This document shows, piece by piece, positions 41,319 to 50,121 of a stretch of DNA of 64,000 nt. Where the stretch lies: the NCBI RefSeq assembly GCF_019443745.1, contig NZ_CP050948.1, positions 3,290,001-3,354,000 of the forward strand. The letters are read 5' to 3'. Each line of letters opens with the position of its first letter. The stretch's first letter is position 1. Source of the stretch: Iamia sp. SCSIO 61187 (GTDB lineage: Bacteria > Actinomycetota > Acidimicrobiia > Acidimicrobiales > Iamiaceae). The position numbers and the translations under genes were made by a program. The notes beneath the pieces were generated by a model that was not told where the DNA came from, did not search any database, and worked only from the letters and a program-made list of their open reading frames with translations.

Positions 41319-41998
41319 GAGGGGGCGCCGTCGAGGATCGCCCGGCTCGCCGAGCACCCCAGGCGGCTGGCCCCGGCCTCGACCATCGCCACCGCGGTGG
41401 CCCAGTCCCGGATGCCGCCCGACGCCTTCACCCCGAGCCGGTCCCCCACCGCCGCGCGCATCCGGGCCACCGCCTCGGTCGACGCCCCACCGGCGGGGTG
41501 GAAGCCCGTGGAGGTCTTCACGAAGTCGGCCCCGGCCGCCTCCGAGATGGCGCACGCCCGCTCGAGCACGTCGTCGCCCAGGGTCACCAGGACCGCCGAC
41601 TCGAGGATCACCTTGAGGAGGGCTCGCCCCTCGAGGGCCCGGTGCACGGCGGCCACGCCGGCCTCGGCCAGCTCCCACTGCCCGCCGGCGATGGCACCCA
41701 GGTCGATGACCATGTCGATCTCGGTCGCCCCGGCCGCCACGCAGTCGGCCGCCTCCCGGGCCTTGGTGGCCGGCGTGTGGGCCCCCGACGGGAAGCCGAC
41801 GACGGCCGCGACGGCGAGCTCGGGCGGCAGGTCGGCGACGGGCAGGGGGAGGCGCGAGGGCGACACGCACACGGCCGCGACGCCGAGCTCGGCGCCCTCC
41901 CGGCAGAGGGCGGCGACCTCCTCGCTCGTCGCCGTGGGGGCGAGGAGGGTGTGGTCGATCAGGCGCGCCACGGCGGAACGGTCGAGCGGCTCGGGCAT
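41315..41998 (-). CDS. deoC: Deoxyribose-phosphate aldolase
   Basis: A 227-residue class I aldolase that cleaves 2-deoxyribose 5-phosphate to glyceraldehyde 3-phosphate and acetaldehyde in deoxynucleoside catabolism. Signatures are LIDHTLLAPTAT, AAVVGFPSGAHTPATKAREA, EIDMVIDLGA, LKVILESAVL, FVKTSTGFHPAGGAS (Schiff-base Lys) and GVKASGGIRDWATA. Length is normal. It is divergent from upp by 60 bp, which carries CAGTCT 7 nt from the deoC start. With upp and the mutase it links deoxynucleosides to central carbon. Confidence 0.93.
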   Translation of the reverse strand: MPEPLDRSAVARLIDHTLLAPTATSEEVAALCREGAELGVAAVCVSPSRLPLPVADLPPELAVAAVVGFPSGAHTPATKAREAADCVAAGATEIDMVIDLGAIAGGQWELAEAGVAAVHRALEGRALLKVILESAVLVTLGDDVLERACAISEAAGADFVKTSTGFHPAGGASTEAVARMRAAVGDRLGVKASGGIRDWATAVAMVEAGASRLGCSASRAILDGAPS

Positions 41999-42058
41999 CG
42001 CGGCCAGACTGGCACACCGCAGCCGGCGACGGCTGCGTCCCACCCCACCGGAGGCCCC

Positions 42059-42682
42059 GTGCACACCACCGTCGTCGACCACCCCCTCGCGGCCCAGGCG
42101 CTGGGCCGGCTCCGCGACGAGACCACCGACCGGGCCGCGTTCCGCCAGGCCATGGACGACCTCGCCGGCCTCCTGGTCGTCGAGGCCACCCGGTCGCTGC
42201 CGACCGTCGAGGTCGAGGTCCGCACCCCGCTGGCCCCCACCACGGTCGTGCGCGTCGACCCGGCGCCGCTGACCGTCCCGGTGCTGCGGGCCGGGCTGGG
42301 CCTGCTCCCCGGCGTGCTCCGCCTCCTGCCCGACGCGCCCACCGGCTTCATCGGCGTGGCCCGCGACGAGGTCACCCTGGAGCCCGTCCCCTACATGGAC
42401 TCGGTGCCGGCGGACCTCGGCGGTCGCGCCGTGCTGGTGCTGGACCCCATGCTCGCCACCGGCGGGTCGCTGGCGTTCGCGTGCGGCCTCCTCCAGGGTC
42501 GGAACCCGGGGCGGGTCACCGCGGTCTGCGTCCTGGCCGCCCCCGAGGGGGTGCGCCGGATCGAGGCCTCGGGCCTGGTCGACGAGCTGGTGGTGGCCTC
42601 GATCGACGAGCGCCTCAACGACGTCGCCTACATCGTCCCCGGCCTGGGCGACGCCGGCGATCGCCTCTTCGGCACGGCGTAG
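42059..42682 (+). CDS. upp: Uracil phosphoribosyltransferase
   Basis: A 207-residue enzyme making UMP from uracil and PRPP. It shows VVDHPLAAQALGRLRDETTD (N-terminal signature), VPVLRAGLGLLPGVLRLLPDA, GFIGVARDE, VLVLDPMLATGGSLAFA (PRPP loop) and the uracil loop AYIVPGLGDAGDRLFG. A GGAGG Shine-Dalgarno sequence lies 4 nt before GTG 42059. It converges on the phospho-sugar mutase gene through a repeat-rich spacer. Confidence 0.93.
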   Translation: MHTTVVDHPLAAQALGRLRDETTDRAAFRQAMDDLAGLLVVEATRSLPTVEVEVRTPLAPTTVVRVDPAPLTVPVLRAGLGLLPGVLRLLPDAPTGFIGVARDEVTLEPVPYMDSVPADLGGRAVLVLDPMLATGGSLAFACGLLQGRNPGRVTAVCVLAAPEGVRRIEASGLVDELVVASIDERLNDVAYIVPGLGDAGDRLFGTA

Positions 42683-42893
42683 TGACGGCAGGGGTCGAGC
42701 GAGACGCTCTCCGGGGCGCCCCACCCGTTCCAGCAGGCAGTGACGGCAGGGGTCAGACGCTCTCCGACCCTTGCCACCGACGTGGGCCAGACGAGGACGG
42801 TCGGAGTGGGTCTGACCCCCTCAGCGAGCAAGACGCTCGAGAAGGGAGTGTGCCTGACCCCCTCCGAACCGCGACCCGCCCCGCCGACCCCAC
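42683..42893. repeat. Repeat-rich convergent spacer with GGTCAGAC/GTCTGACC stem
   Basis: A direct repeat TGACGGCAGGGGTC starts at 42683 and 42741, each followed within a few bases by AGACGCTCTCC. Inverted arms GGTCAGACGCTCTCCGACC (42751-42769) and GGTCGGAGTGGGTCTGACC (42799-42817) pair at 15 of 19 positions over a 29-nt loop. A third partial copy TGCCTGACCCCCTCC is near 42851. No gene is seen in these 211 bp. Confidence 0.7.
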
Positions 42894-44645
42894 CTAGTCC
42901 AACCCGAGGACGGCGGGGAGGGCGGCGGTGATCTCGGTCAGGCCCTCGCGGGCCCGGGCGCGGGCGCCGGCCACGTCGGTGCCGGGGGGCACGGCCTCCA
43001 CCACCTCGACGTAGCACTTGAGCTTGGGCTCGGTGCCGCTGGGCCGGACCACGACGCGCGCTCCGGGGAGGGCCAGCCCGACCACGTCGGCCGGGGGCAG
43101 CCCCCGGGCCGGGGCACCCTCGGCCAGGTCGCTGACCCCGGCCACCGCCCGGCTGCCGATCATCGTCGGCGGGGTGGCCCGCAGGCGGGCCATGGCCTCG
43201 GCGATGCGCTCGGCCCCGTCGCCGCCCTCGAGGCGCACCGACCACTGGCCGGTGAGGTGCAGGCCGAAGCGCCGGGCCAGGTCGTCGAGCCGGTCCCACA
43301 CCGTCAGGCCCTGCTCGACCAGGTCGCTGATCATCTCGCTGGCCAGGAGGAGGGCGCTGATGCCGTCCTTGTCCCGCACGGTGTCGCCGATGCAGTACCC
43401 GAGGGCCTCCTCGTAGGCGAGGATCAGCGGGTGCTCGGGGGTCCCGGCCCGGGACAGCCACTTGAACCCGGTGAGGGTCTCCACGTACCCGCGGCCGGCG
43501 GCGAGGGCGATCTCGCGGAGCAGCGTGGACGACACGATCGTGGTGGCGAAGACACCCCCCTCGGGCAGGTCGCCGCGCCGGACGAGGTGGTCGGCGAGGA
43601 GCCAGCCCAGCTGGTCGCCGCTGAGCGGGGTCCACGCGCCGGCGTCGCGGTTGGCGCCGACCTTGGGGTCGACCACGGCCATCGCCAGGCGGTCGGCGTC
43701 GGGGTCGTTGGCGAAGGCCACCTCCGCCCCGACGAAGGCGGCCGTGCGCACGAGGTGGTCGAGGGCGCCGCGCTCCTCGGGGTTGGGGAACGACACCGTC
43801 GGGAAGTCCGGGTCGGCCTCCGCCTGCTCGGTGACCTCGTGCAGGGTGATGAACCCGGACTGGTGGGCGGCGCGGCGCACGACGGGACCGCCCACGCCGT
43901 GCAGCTGGGTGTAGGCGACCTGGACCGGGGCCCGCCCCTCCTTGGGCTTCACGACCCGACCGATGGCGTCGAGGTAGGCGTCGACCATCTCGAGGCCGTG
44001 GTGCTGGATGATCGGGTTGCTCGCCCCGCTGATCGGGAGCCGGGCCAGCGGTCCGGCCGCGGCCATGGCCTCGGCGATGGCCGCGGCCTGGGTGGCGTCG
44101 ATCTGCCGGCCCTCGCCGTCGTAGACCTTGTAGCCGTTGTCCGGCGCCGGGTTGTGGCTGGCCGTCACCATGATCCCGGCGGCGACGCCGATGTGACGGA
44201 CGGCGTAGGCCAGGACCGGTGTCGGGATCGGCGCCGGCAGGACGTGGACGGGGATGCCGGCCCCGGCGACGACCTCGATGGTGTCGGCGACGAAGTCGTC
44301 GGAGCGGTGGCGGGCGTCGCGGGCCACGACGACCCCGTGCTCCGCGGTCCCGGCGGCCCGGATCCAAGCGGCGATGCCCGCCGCCGCCCGGCGCACCACC
44401 GCCCGGTTCATGCGGTTCGGGCCGGCGCCGACGGGACCGCGCAGGCCGGCGGTCCCGAACTCCAGGTGGGTCCGGAACAGCTCGCGCAGCTCGGCCTCGG
44501 CCGCGGCCGCCTTGTCCGGCTCGGCGTCCTCGACGTCGTACCAGAGCTGGCGGAGGTGGCCCGCGGTGCCGGGCTCGGGGTCGTCGTCGATCCAGGCCTT
44601 GACGCGCGCGACGAGGGCCTCGGTGCTCTCGTCGGTCGCCGTCAT
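42894..44645 (-). CDS. Phospho-sugar mutase (PMM/PGM, possible phosphopentomutase)
   Basis: A 583-residue alpha-D-phosphohexomutase. The phosphoserine loop is MVTASHNPAPDNGYKVY, the metal loop FANDPDADRLAMAV, sugar-recognition regions TGFKWL and EEALGYCIGD, and the phosphate loop VVRPSGTEPKLKCYVEV. An N-terminal helical extension of about 60 residues is typical of the long PMM/PGM2-like members. Its place beside upp, deoC and add suggests interconversion of (deoxy)ribose 1- and 5-phosphate, as proposed for the comparable mycobacterial gene; hexose phosphate is the alternative. It starts 4 nt after the kinase stop, so the two are co-transcribed. Confidence 0.87.
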   Translation of the reverse strand: MTATDESTEALVARVKAWIDDDPEPGTAGHLRQLWYDVEDAEPDKAAAAEAELRELFRTHLEFGTAGLRGPVGAGPNRMNRAVVRRAAAGIAAWIRAAGTAEHGVVVARDARHRSDDFVADTIEVVAGAGIPVHVLPAPIPTPVLAYAVRHIGVAAGIMVTASHNPAPDNGYKVYDGEGRQIDATQAAAIAEAMAAAGPLARLPISGASNPIIQHHGLEMVDAYLDAIGRVVKPKEGRAPVQVAYTQLHGVGGPVVRRAAHQSGFITLHEVTEQAEADPDFPTVSFPNPEERGALDHLVRTAAFVGAEVAFANDPDADRLAMAVVDPKVGANRDAGAWTPLSGDQLGWLLADHLVRRGDLPEGGVFATTIVSSTLLREIALAAGRGYVETLTGFKWLSRAGTPEHPLILAYEEALGYCIGDTVRDKDGISALLLASEMISDLVEQGLTVWDRLDDLARRFGLHLTGQWSVRLEGGDGAERIAEAMARLRATPPTMIGSRAVAGVSDLAEGAPARGLPPADVVGLALPGARVVVRPSGTEPKLKCYVEVVEAVPPGTDVAGARARAREGLTEITAALPAVLGLD

Positions 44646-44649
44646 GGGG

Positions 44650-45645
44650 CTAGGAGTCGAGGAGGTCGACCAGCTGGGCCAGCGACAGGCCGGGCCGAGC
44701 TCCGGTGTGCCCGATGACGGCGGCGGCCGCCATGGAGCCCAACGAGCCGCAGCGGTCGAGCGACATGCCCTGGGTGTAGCCGTAGAGGAAGCCGGCGGCG
44801 TAGAGGTCGCCCGCGCCCGTCGTGTCGACCCGCTTGGGGACCTCGTGCGGGGCGATGACGTGGGTCTCGTCGCCGGCGATCACCACCGACCCGTGGCGCC
44901 CCTTGGTCAGGCAGGCGACCTTGCAGCGGCCTCGCACCTTGGCCACGGCGTCGTCGAAGTCGTCGACCTCGTAGAGACGGGTGATCTCGTCGGTGTTGGC
45001 GAAGAGGATGTCGACGCCGCCGTCGATGAGGGCGAGGAAGTCGTCGCGGTGCCGGTCGACGCAGAACCCGTCCGACAGGCTGAGGGCCACGTCGCGACCA
45101 GCGGCGTGGGCCGCCTCGGTGGCCACCCGGTAGGCCTCCTTCGCCGCGTCGCGGTCGAACAGGTAGCCCTCGAGGAACGTGACCTTGGAGGCCCGCACCA
45201 CGTCGAGGTCGACGTGCTCGGGGCCGAGCAGCGACGACGCGCCCAGGTACGTGTTCATCGTGCGCTGGGCGTCCGGCGTGACCACGATGAGGCACCGGCC
45301 GGTGGCGGGGCCGTCGGTGGCCCGCGGCGAGTCGAAGTGGACCTCGAGCCCGGCCAGGTCGTGGGCGAAGACGGTGCCCAGGTCGTCGTCGTGGACCCGG
45401 CCGATGTAGGCCGCCCGGCCACCGAAGCTCGCCAGACCGACGAGGGTGTTGGCCGCCGAGCCCCCCGACATCTCGGTGCGCTGGCCCATCGCCTCGTACA
45501 GCTCGCGGACGCGGTCGTCCTCGATGAGGGTCATCGACCCCTTGGTCAGGTCGTGGCCCTCGAGGAAGGCGTCGTCCTCGTGGCTCAGGACGTCGACGAG
45601 GGCGTTGCCGATCCCGACGACGTCGTAGGTGCTGGTCTCCGACAC
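44650..45645 (-). CDS. PfkB-family kinase, adenosine kinase-like
   Basis: A 331-residue ribokinase-fold kinase. Motifs are DVVGIGNALVDVLS (N-terminal), EMSGGSAANTLVGLASFGG (substrate glycines), YIGRVHDDDLG, NTDEITRLY and the catalytic anion hole DTTGAGDLYAAGFLYG. The SGGSAANT and long NTDE helix pattern is that of adenosine kinase-like members, which turn nucleosides to nucleotides; other sugars are possible. GTG 45645 is 8 nt after TAGGGT on the minus strand (leaderless). The operon partner is the phospho-sugar mutase. Confidence 0.85.
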   Translation of the reverse strand: MSETSTYDVVGIGNALVDVLSHEDDAFLEGHDLTKGSMTLIEDDRVRELYEAMGQRTEMSGGSAANTLVGLASFGGRAAYIGRVHDDDLGTVFAHDLAGLEVHFDSPRATDGPATGRCLIVVTPDAQRTMNTYLGASSLLGPEHVDLDVVRASKVTFLEGYLFDRDAAKEAYRVATEAAHAAGRDVALSLSDGFCVDRHRDDFLALIDGGVDILFANTDEITRLYEVDDFDDAVAKVRGRCKVACLTKGRHGSVVIAGDETHVIAPHEVPKRVDTTGAGDLYAAGFLYGYTQGMSLDRCGSLGSMAAAAVIGHTGARPGLSLAQLVDLLDS

Positions 45646-45751
45646 GGAGGACGACCCTACTGCCCGGGTCCCGATGCCCTGGTCTCGACCCCTGCCCGGA
45701 CGCACGTGGCTACTGTGACGGCGTCCACACCCTCCCCGCACGGAGACATCG

Positions 45752-48430
45752 ATGCCCGTCAGCCCTGCCGGACCGCGCCCGCACGAGCGAGCGCCACGGG
45801 CGCGGTCGCGCCGCTGGGCCCTGGGTGCGGTCGTCGGCTCGCTCGTCCTCGCCCTGCTGCCGGCGGCGGCCACGCCGGTCGCCGCCGTGCCCGCCCCCCT
45901 CGACCGGGGGGCGGCGGCGCCGGGGTTCGGCGCGCCGGGCATCCCCGTCCGACCGGCGTCGGAGCGGTACGTCCGCGAGGCCTACTCCGCCATCCTCCAC
46001 CGCGAGGCCGAGGAGGGTGGGCTCCAGTACTGGGGCGAACGGCTCGACGGCAGCACCACCCGGGCCACCTTCGCCCGCCAGCTCGTCTTGTCGTCCGAGT
46101 CGGTGCGGGGCCACGTGGCCACCATCTACGAGGTCTTCGGCCGGCCGGCCACCACCGAGGAGCGCGACGCCTCGGTGGCCCGGGTGCGGGCGACCTCCGT
46201 CGAGCGCGAGCTGGTCCGCCTCCTCGCCACCGACGAGTTCTACGAGCGGGAGGGCGGGGCCAGCCCGGCCGGGTTCGTGCAGGCCCTCTACAACAGCGTC
46301 CTCGACCGGGCGCCCGACGAGGAGGGCAGCGCCTACTGGCTGGGCCGCCTCGAGACCGGCGCGACCCGCGCCCAGGTCGCCCACGGCTTCGTGTTCTCGG
46401 GGGACCGCCTGGCCCTCGTCATCGAGGACGCCTACGACCGGGTGCTCGGCCGCACCGCCGACAGCGGCGGTCGCACCTACTGGGCCGGGCGCCTGCGCCG
46501 CGGCGACGGCATCCTCGGCATCGACCGCGCCCTGCTGGCCAGCGGCGAGGCGTGGGGCGCCGGGTGCAGCACCCTCGACCGCACCCGCTGCCTCCTGCCC
46601 TTCCCCAACGACGAGCTGACCCTGCCGGACCCGTCGACCGACACCGGGCGCCGGGTGGTCCTCAAGCCGCCGTGGGTCCCGGGCACGGCGAACGGCACCC
46701 CGTTCGACCCGACGGAGTGGAACCGCCAGGACGGCTTCAGCCCCGGCTCCGCCCTCCTCCTGCACAGCGGCGGGATCGACCCCGAGCAGTCCGGCCTGCC
46801 CGGGCTCGACGACATCGGGGCGTCGCTCGCCGAGGACGCCCCCATCGTCATCGTCGACACCGTGACGGGCGAGGAGTGGCCGTACTGGGCCGAGCTCGAC
46901 GCCAACGCGACCGACGACGCCGAGCGGGCCCTGATCATCCGGCCGGCGCGGAACTTCCTCGACGGCCACACCTACGCCGTGGGCATCGGCCAGATGCGGG
47001 ACGCGGCGGGCGAGGCCATCGAGGCCCCGGCCGGGTTCCGCACCTTCCGCGACGACCTCCCGTCCGGGGACCGTCGGGTCGAGGACGAGCGGGTGCGGGT
47101 CGAGCACGCCATCGACCAGGTCGCGGCGGCCGGGCTCGACCGGTCGACGCTCCACCTGGCCTGGACCTTCACCGTGGCCAGCACCCGCAACCTGGCCGAG
47201 CGGGCCGTGCACATGCGCGACGAGGTGCTCGGCGGGCCGGCCGGGATGGCGGCCGCCGACTTCGCCGTCACGAGCCAGAGCGACCAGGGGGACTGGACCC
47301 GGGTCGAGGGGACCTACCAGGTGCCGCTGTACCTCACGGGCACGGGCCAGCCCGGCTCCCGCCTGCGCCTCGGCCCCGACAACCTGCCCGAGGCCCAGGG
47401 CACCATGACCGCCCCCTTCACCTGCGTCGTGCCCGACTCGGCTCGCACCATCCCGGCGCGGGGCGGGCTGTACGGCCACGGCCTGCTGGGCCGGGGGACG
47501 CAGGCCGCCAGCAGCGGGCCGCGCGACCTGGCCCGCGAGCACAACATGGTCTTCTGCGGCACCGACTACATCGGCATGGCCGAGGACGACCTCGACCCGT
47601 CGCTCAACATCGTCCAGATCATCGGGAACCTGTCGCGGTTCTCCGAGGTGGCCGACCGGAACCAGCAGGGCCTGCTCAACTTCATGGTGCTGGGCCGGCT
47701 CATGACCCTGCCCGGCGGCCTGGTCACGGACCCGGCGTTCCAGGGCGTCGGCGGGGCTCCGGCCATCGCCGGCGACGACCTCACCTACTACGGCATCAGC
47801 CAGGGCGGGATCATGGGCGGCGCCCTCGTCGCCCTCAGCACCGACATCACCCGCGGCGTGCTCGGCGTCCCGGCGATCAACTACTCGACGCTGCTCGAGC
47901 GCAGCGTCGACTTCGACCCCTTCTTCTCGGTGATGGCGGGCAGCTACCCGAGCGCCCTGGACCGCATCATGATGGTCTCGGTCATCCAGATGCTGTGGGA
48001 CCGGGGCGAGGGCAACGGCTACGCCAACCACGTCACCGAGGACCCGCTGCCGGGCTCCCCCGAGAACGAGGTGCTGATGCACATCGCCGTCGGCGACCAC
48101 CAGGTGGCGACCGCCGCGGCCGACGTGCAGGCGCGGACCTACGGCGCCGCCACGAACGATCCGCCGCTCGTCGAGGACCGCTCCTCCGACGTCGAGCCGC
48201 TGTGGGGGATCGAGCGGATCGAGACCTGGCCCCACGCCGGCTCGGCCACGATCTACTGGGACAGCGGGGCCCCGTGGCCGCCGCTGGAGAACGTCCCGCC
48301 CCGCGACGGTGAGGACCCCCACGGCGACCCCCGGTCGGACCCCGACGCCCGGGAGCAGATCTCGGAGTTCCTCCGCCCCGGCGGCGTCGTCGTCGACGTG
48401 TGCGACGGCGGCCCCTGCCTGGTGGGGTAG
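45752..48430 (+). CDS. Secreted protein: three DUF4214 repeats plus hydrolase-like domain
   Basis: An 892-residue exported protein. An Arg-rich signal peptide (about 20-45) ends near AVPA. Three DUF4214 units follow: ILHREAEEGGLQYWGERLDG (about 80), SVLDRAPDEEGSAYWLGRLE (about 185) and RVLGRTADSGGRTYWAGRLR (about 230). From about 290 a large alpha/beta-hydrolase-like domain has GLYGHGLLGRG, VFCGTDYIGMAEDDL and nucleophile elbow YYGISQGGIMGG (Ser about 682), with H in IAVGDHQVA as possible base. DUF4214 is linked to surface polysaccharides in other proteins. The leader carries TACTGT about 30 nt upstream and ACGGAGA as Shine-Dalgarno sequence. Confidence 0.78.
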   Translation: MPVSPAGPRPHERAPRARSRRWALGAVVGSLVLALLPAAATPVAAVPAPLDRGAAAPGFGAPGIPVRPASERYVREAYSAILHREAEEGGLQYWGERLDGSTTRATFARQLVLSSESVRGHVATIYEVFGRPATTEERDASVARVRATSVERELVRLLATDEFYEREGGASPAGFVQALYNSVLDRAPDEEGSAYWLGRLETGATRAQVAHGFVFSGDRLALVIEDAYDRVLGRTADSGGRTYWAGRLRRGDGILGIDRALLASGEAWGAGCSTLDRTRCLLPFPNDELTLPDPSTDTGRRVVLKPPWVPGTANGTPFDPTEWNRQDGFSPGSALLLHSGGIDPEQSGLPGLDDIGASLAEDAPIVIVDTVTGEEWPYWAELDANATDDAERALIIRPARNFLDGHTYAVGIGQMRDAAGEAIEAPAGFRTFRDDLPSGDRRVEDERVRVEHAIDQVAAAGLDRSTLHLAWTFTVASTRNLAERAVHMRDEVLGGPAGMAAADFAVTSQSDQGDWTRVEGTYQVPLYLTGTGQPGSRLRLGPDNLPEAQGTMTAPFTCVVPDSARTIPARGGLYGHGLLGRGTQAASSGPRDLAREHNMVFCGTDYIGMAEDDLDPSLNIVQIIGNLSRFSEVADRNQQGLLNFMVLGRLMTLPGGLVTDPAFQGVGGAPAIAGDDLTYYGISQGGIMGGALVALSTDITRGVLGVPAINYSTLLERSVDFDPFFSVMAGSYPSALDRIMMVSVIQMLWDRGEGNGYANHVTEDPLPGSPENEVLMHIAVGDHQVATAAADVQARTYGAATNDPPLVEDRSSDVEPLWGIERIETWPHAGSATIYWDSGAPWPPLENVPPRDGEDPHGDPRSDPDAREQISEFLRPGGVVVDVCDGGPCLVG

Positions 48431-48439
48431 CCCTCGCGG

Positions 48440-50041
48440 CTAGCCGACTCCGGTCTGGTAGTCGTCGATCAGCAGGGCGTCGCCCTCCTGGACGAACGTC
48501 ACCAGGACGTTCTCCGTCGAGCTGCCGTCGCCGGTCTCGTACCGGAGCGTGAGGGCCACGGTGCCGGCGTCGGCGTCGCCGCGGGGCCGGCCCTGGACCT
48601 GGACCGATTCGATCTGCTCGCCCCAGAAGTCGTCGTAGGCCTCCCGGCTCGTCTCGGCCTGGTAGCGAGGCGTCAGGAGGTCCCAGGCGGCGTCGAGGTC
48701 GCCCGCGGCCACGAGGTCGTAGTAGCGGGTCACCGCGTCCTCGAGGTCCTCGTCCGTGACCTCGGGCGAGGGCGGGGTCGTCGCCTGGGTCGTGGTGGGG
48801 GTGGTCGTGGTGGTGGTGCTGGCGGTGGTCTCCTCCTCCTCCGCCGCCGTCGTCGTGGTCTCGGGCTCGGTCGCGGGAGGGGCCGTCTCGGCGGGGGCCG
48901 ACGTGGTGGTGGTGGCGTCGGTGGCCACGTCGCCGTCGTCGCCGTCGCCGCGGGTGAGGGCGAAGGCCACGGCGGCGGCGATCAGCACGACCGCGACCAG
49001 ACCGGCGGCGACAAGCACGCCCCGTCCGCCGCGTGGGTCGGACGCCGGGCCCGGCCGCGGTGCGGGCGGCGGCGGGACAGGTGCCGCGGCGGGGACGGGG
49101 CTCGGGATCGCCCGCGGGGGCGGGGCGTCGGCGACCGGGGCCTGGACGGCGGTGCGCTCCGGCGGCGGCACCACGGCGGCGGCGGCGACGGTGGTCGCCT
49201 CGGGCCGGTCGCCCCCGGTGCCGTCGAGGCCCTCGAGGGCCTCGCGCAGGGCGTCGGCGGTCGGGGGCCGGTCGCCGGGCCGCTTGGCCAGCCCCGCCTC
49301 GAGGACGGCGGCGAGGTCGGGAGCCACGCCGTGCGCCCGCAGGTCGGGCGGCGGCTGGGTGAGGACCCGACCGACGCGGGCCATCATGGGCTCCCCGTCG
49401 GTGCCGGCGAAGGGGGCGGCGCCGCTCAGGGCGGCGTGGAGGGTGGCGGCCAGGCCGTACACGTCGCTGGCCTCGGTGGCCTGCTCACCGGAGAGGATCT
49501 CGGGGGCGGCGTAGCCGATCGTGGCGGTGACCGACCCGGTCGTGGTGGTGGCCGAGTCGACGAGCCGGGCGATCCCGAAGTCGCTGAGCTGGGGCTCGTC
49601 GTACTCCGACATCAGCACGTTGGCCGGCTTGAGGTCCCGGTGGAGGACGCCGGCGGCGTGGGCGGCGGCGAGGCCCCCGGCCAGGCGGGCCCCGATGCGG
49701 ATGGCCTCGTCGCTGCTCAGCGGCCCGGATCGGACGATGCGGTCGTGGAGCGATCCGCCCGCCAGGTAGGGCATGAGCAGGTAGGGGTGGCCGTCGTCGG
49801 TCACGCCCGCTGAGTACACGGCGACGATGTTGGGGTGGTTCGACAGCCGGCCCATGGCCGTGATCTCGCGCCGCCAGCGCTCGACCGCCTTGGGGTCGGC
49901 CCCCGGCGCGAGCAGGACCTTGACGGCGACGTCCCGGCTCAGCTCCTCCTGGTGGCCCCGGTAGACCACGCCGAACCCGCCCCTCCCGATCACCTGCAGG
50001 TCGGTGACACCCGGCACTGCGGGCGCGTCGACGGCGGTCAC
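48440..50041 (-). CDS. Membrane Ser/Thr protein kinase (PASTA-less, NTF2-like sensor)
   Basis: A 533-residue receptor-type kinase. The Gly loop is VIGRGGFGVV (17-26), then AVKVLL (Lys), VLHRDLKPANVLM (catalytic Asp), LSDFGIARLV and ATIGYAAPEIL. A Pro/Ala linker follows, then one membrane helix (about 355-380, VLVAAGLVAVVLIAAAVAFAL), a long Thr/Glu stalk and an extracellular domain (about 440-533) with AVTRYYDLVAAGDLDAAWDLLTPRYQ, which looks NTF2/lumazine-binding-like. GTG 50041 gives a short N-terminus and overlaps the stop of a leaderless mini-ORF. The outside domain probably senses a ligand. Confidence 0.85.
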   Translation of the reverse strand: MTAVDAPAVPGVTDLQVIGRGGFGVVYRGHQEELSRDVAVKVLLAPGADPKAVERWRREITAMGRLSNHPNIVAVYSAGVTDDGHPYLLMPYLAGGSLHDRIVRSGPLSSDEAIRIGARLAGGLAAAHAAGVLHRDLKPANVLMSEYDEPQLSDFGIARLVDSATTTTGSVTATIGYAAPEILSGEQATEASDVYGLAATLHAALSGAAPFAGTDGEPMMARVGRVLTQPPPDLRAHGVAPDLAAVLEAGLAKRPGDRPPTADALREALEGLDGTGGDRPEATTVAAAAVVPPPERTAVQAPVADAPPPRAIPSPVPAAAPVPPPPAPRPGPASDPRGGRGVLVAAGLVAVVLIAAAVAFALTRGDGDDGDVATDATTTTSAPAETAPPATEPETTTTAAEEEETTASTTTTTTPTTTQATTPPSPEVTDEDLEDAVTRYYDLVAAGDLDAAWDLLTPRYQAETSREAYDDFWGEQIESVQVQGRPRGDADAGTVALTLRYETGDGSSTENVLVTFVQEGDALLIDDYQTGVG

Positions 50042-50058
50042 GTGCGGCTCCCGGGCAT
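50038..50058 (-). CDS. Leaderless 6-residue uORF coupled to the kinase gene
   Basis: ATG 50058 lies 7 nt after TACCGT (50066-50071, minus strand). It encodes MPGSRT and its TGA overlaps the kinase GTG (GTGA). The design is the same as that of the glpD uORF. No Shine-Dalgarno sequence serves the GTG, so coupling through re-initiation is plausible. Confidence 0.5.
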   Translation of the reverse strand: MPGSRT

Positions 50059-50121
50059 GGGTCCCACGGTACCCAGGCGCCGCCGCCGCACTCAGGGCCG
50101 CCGCCGCACTCAGGGCAGCCG

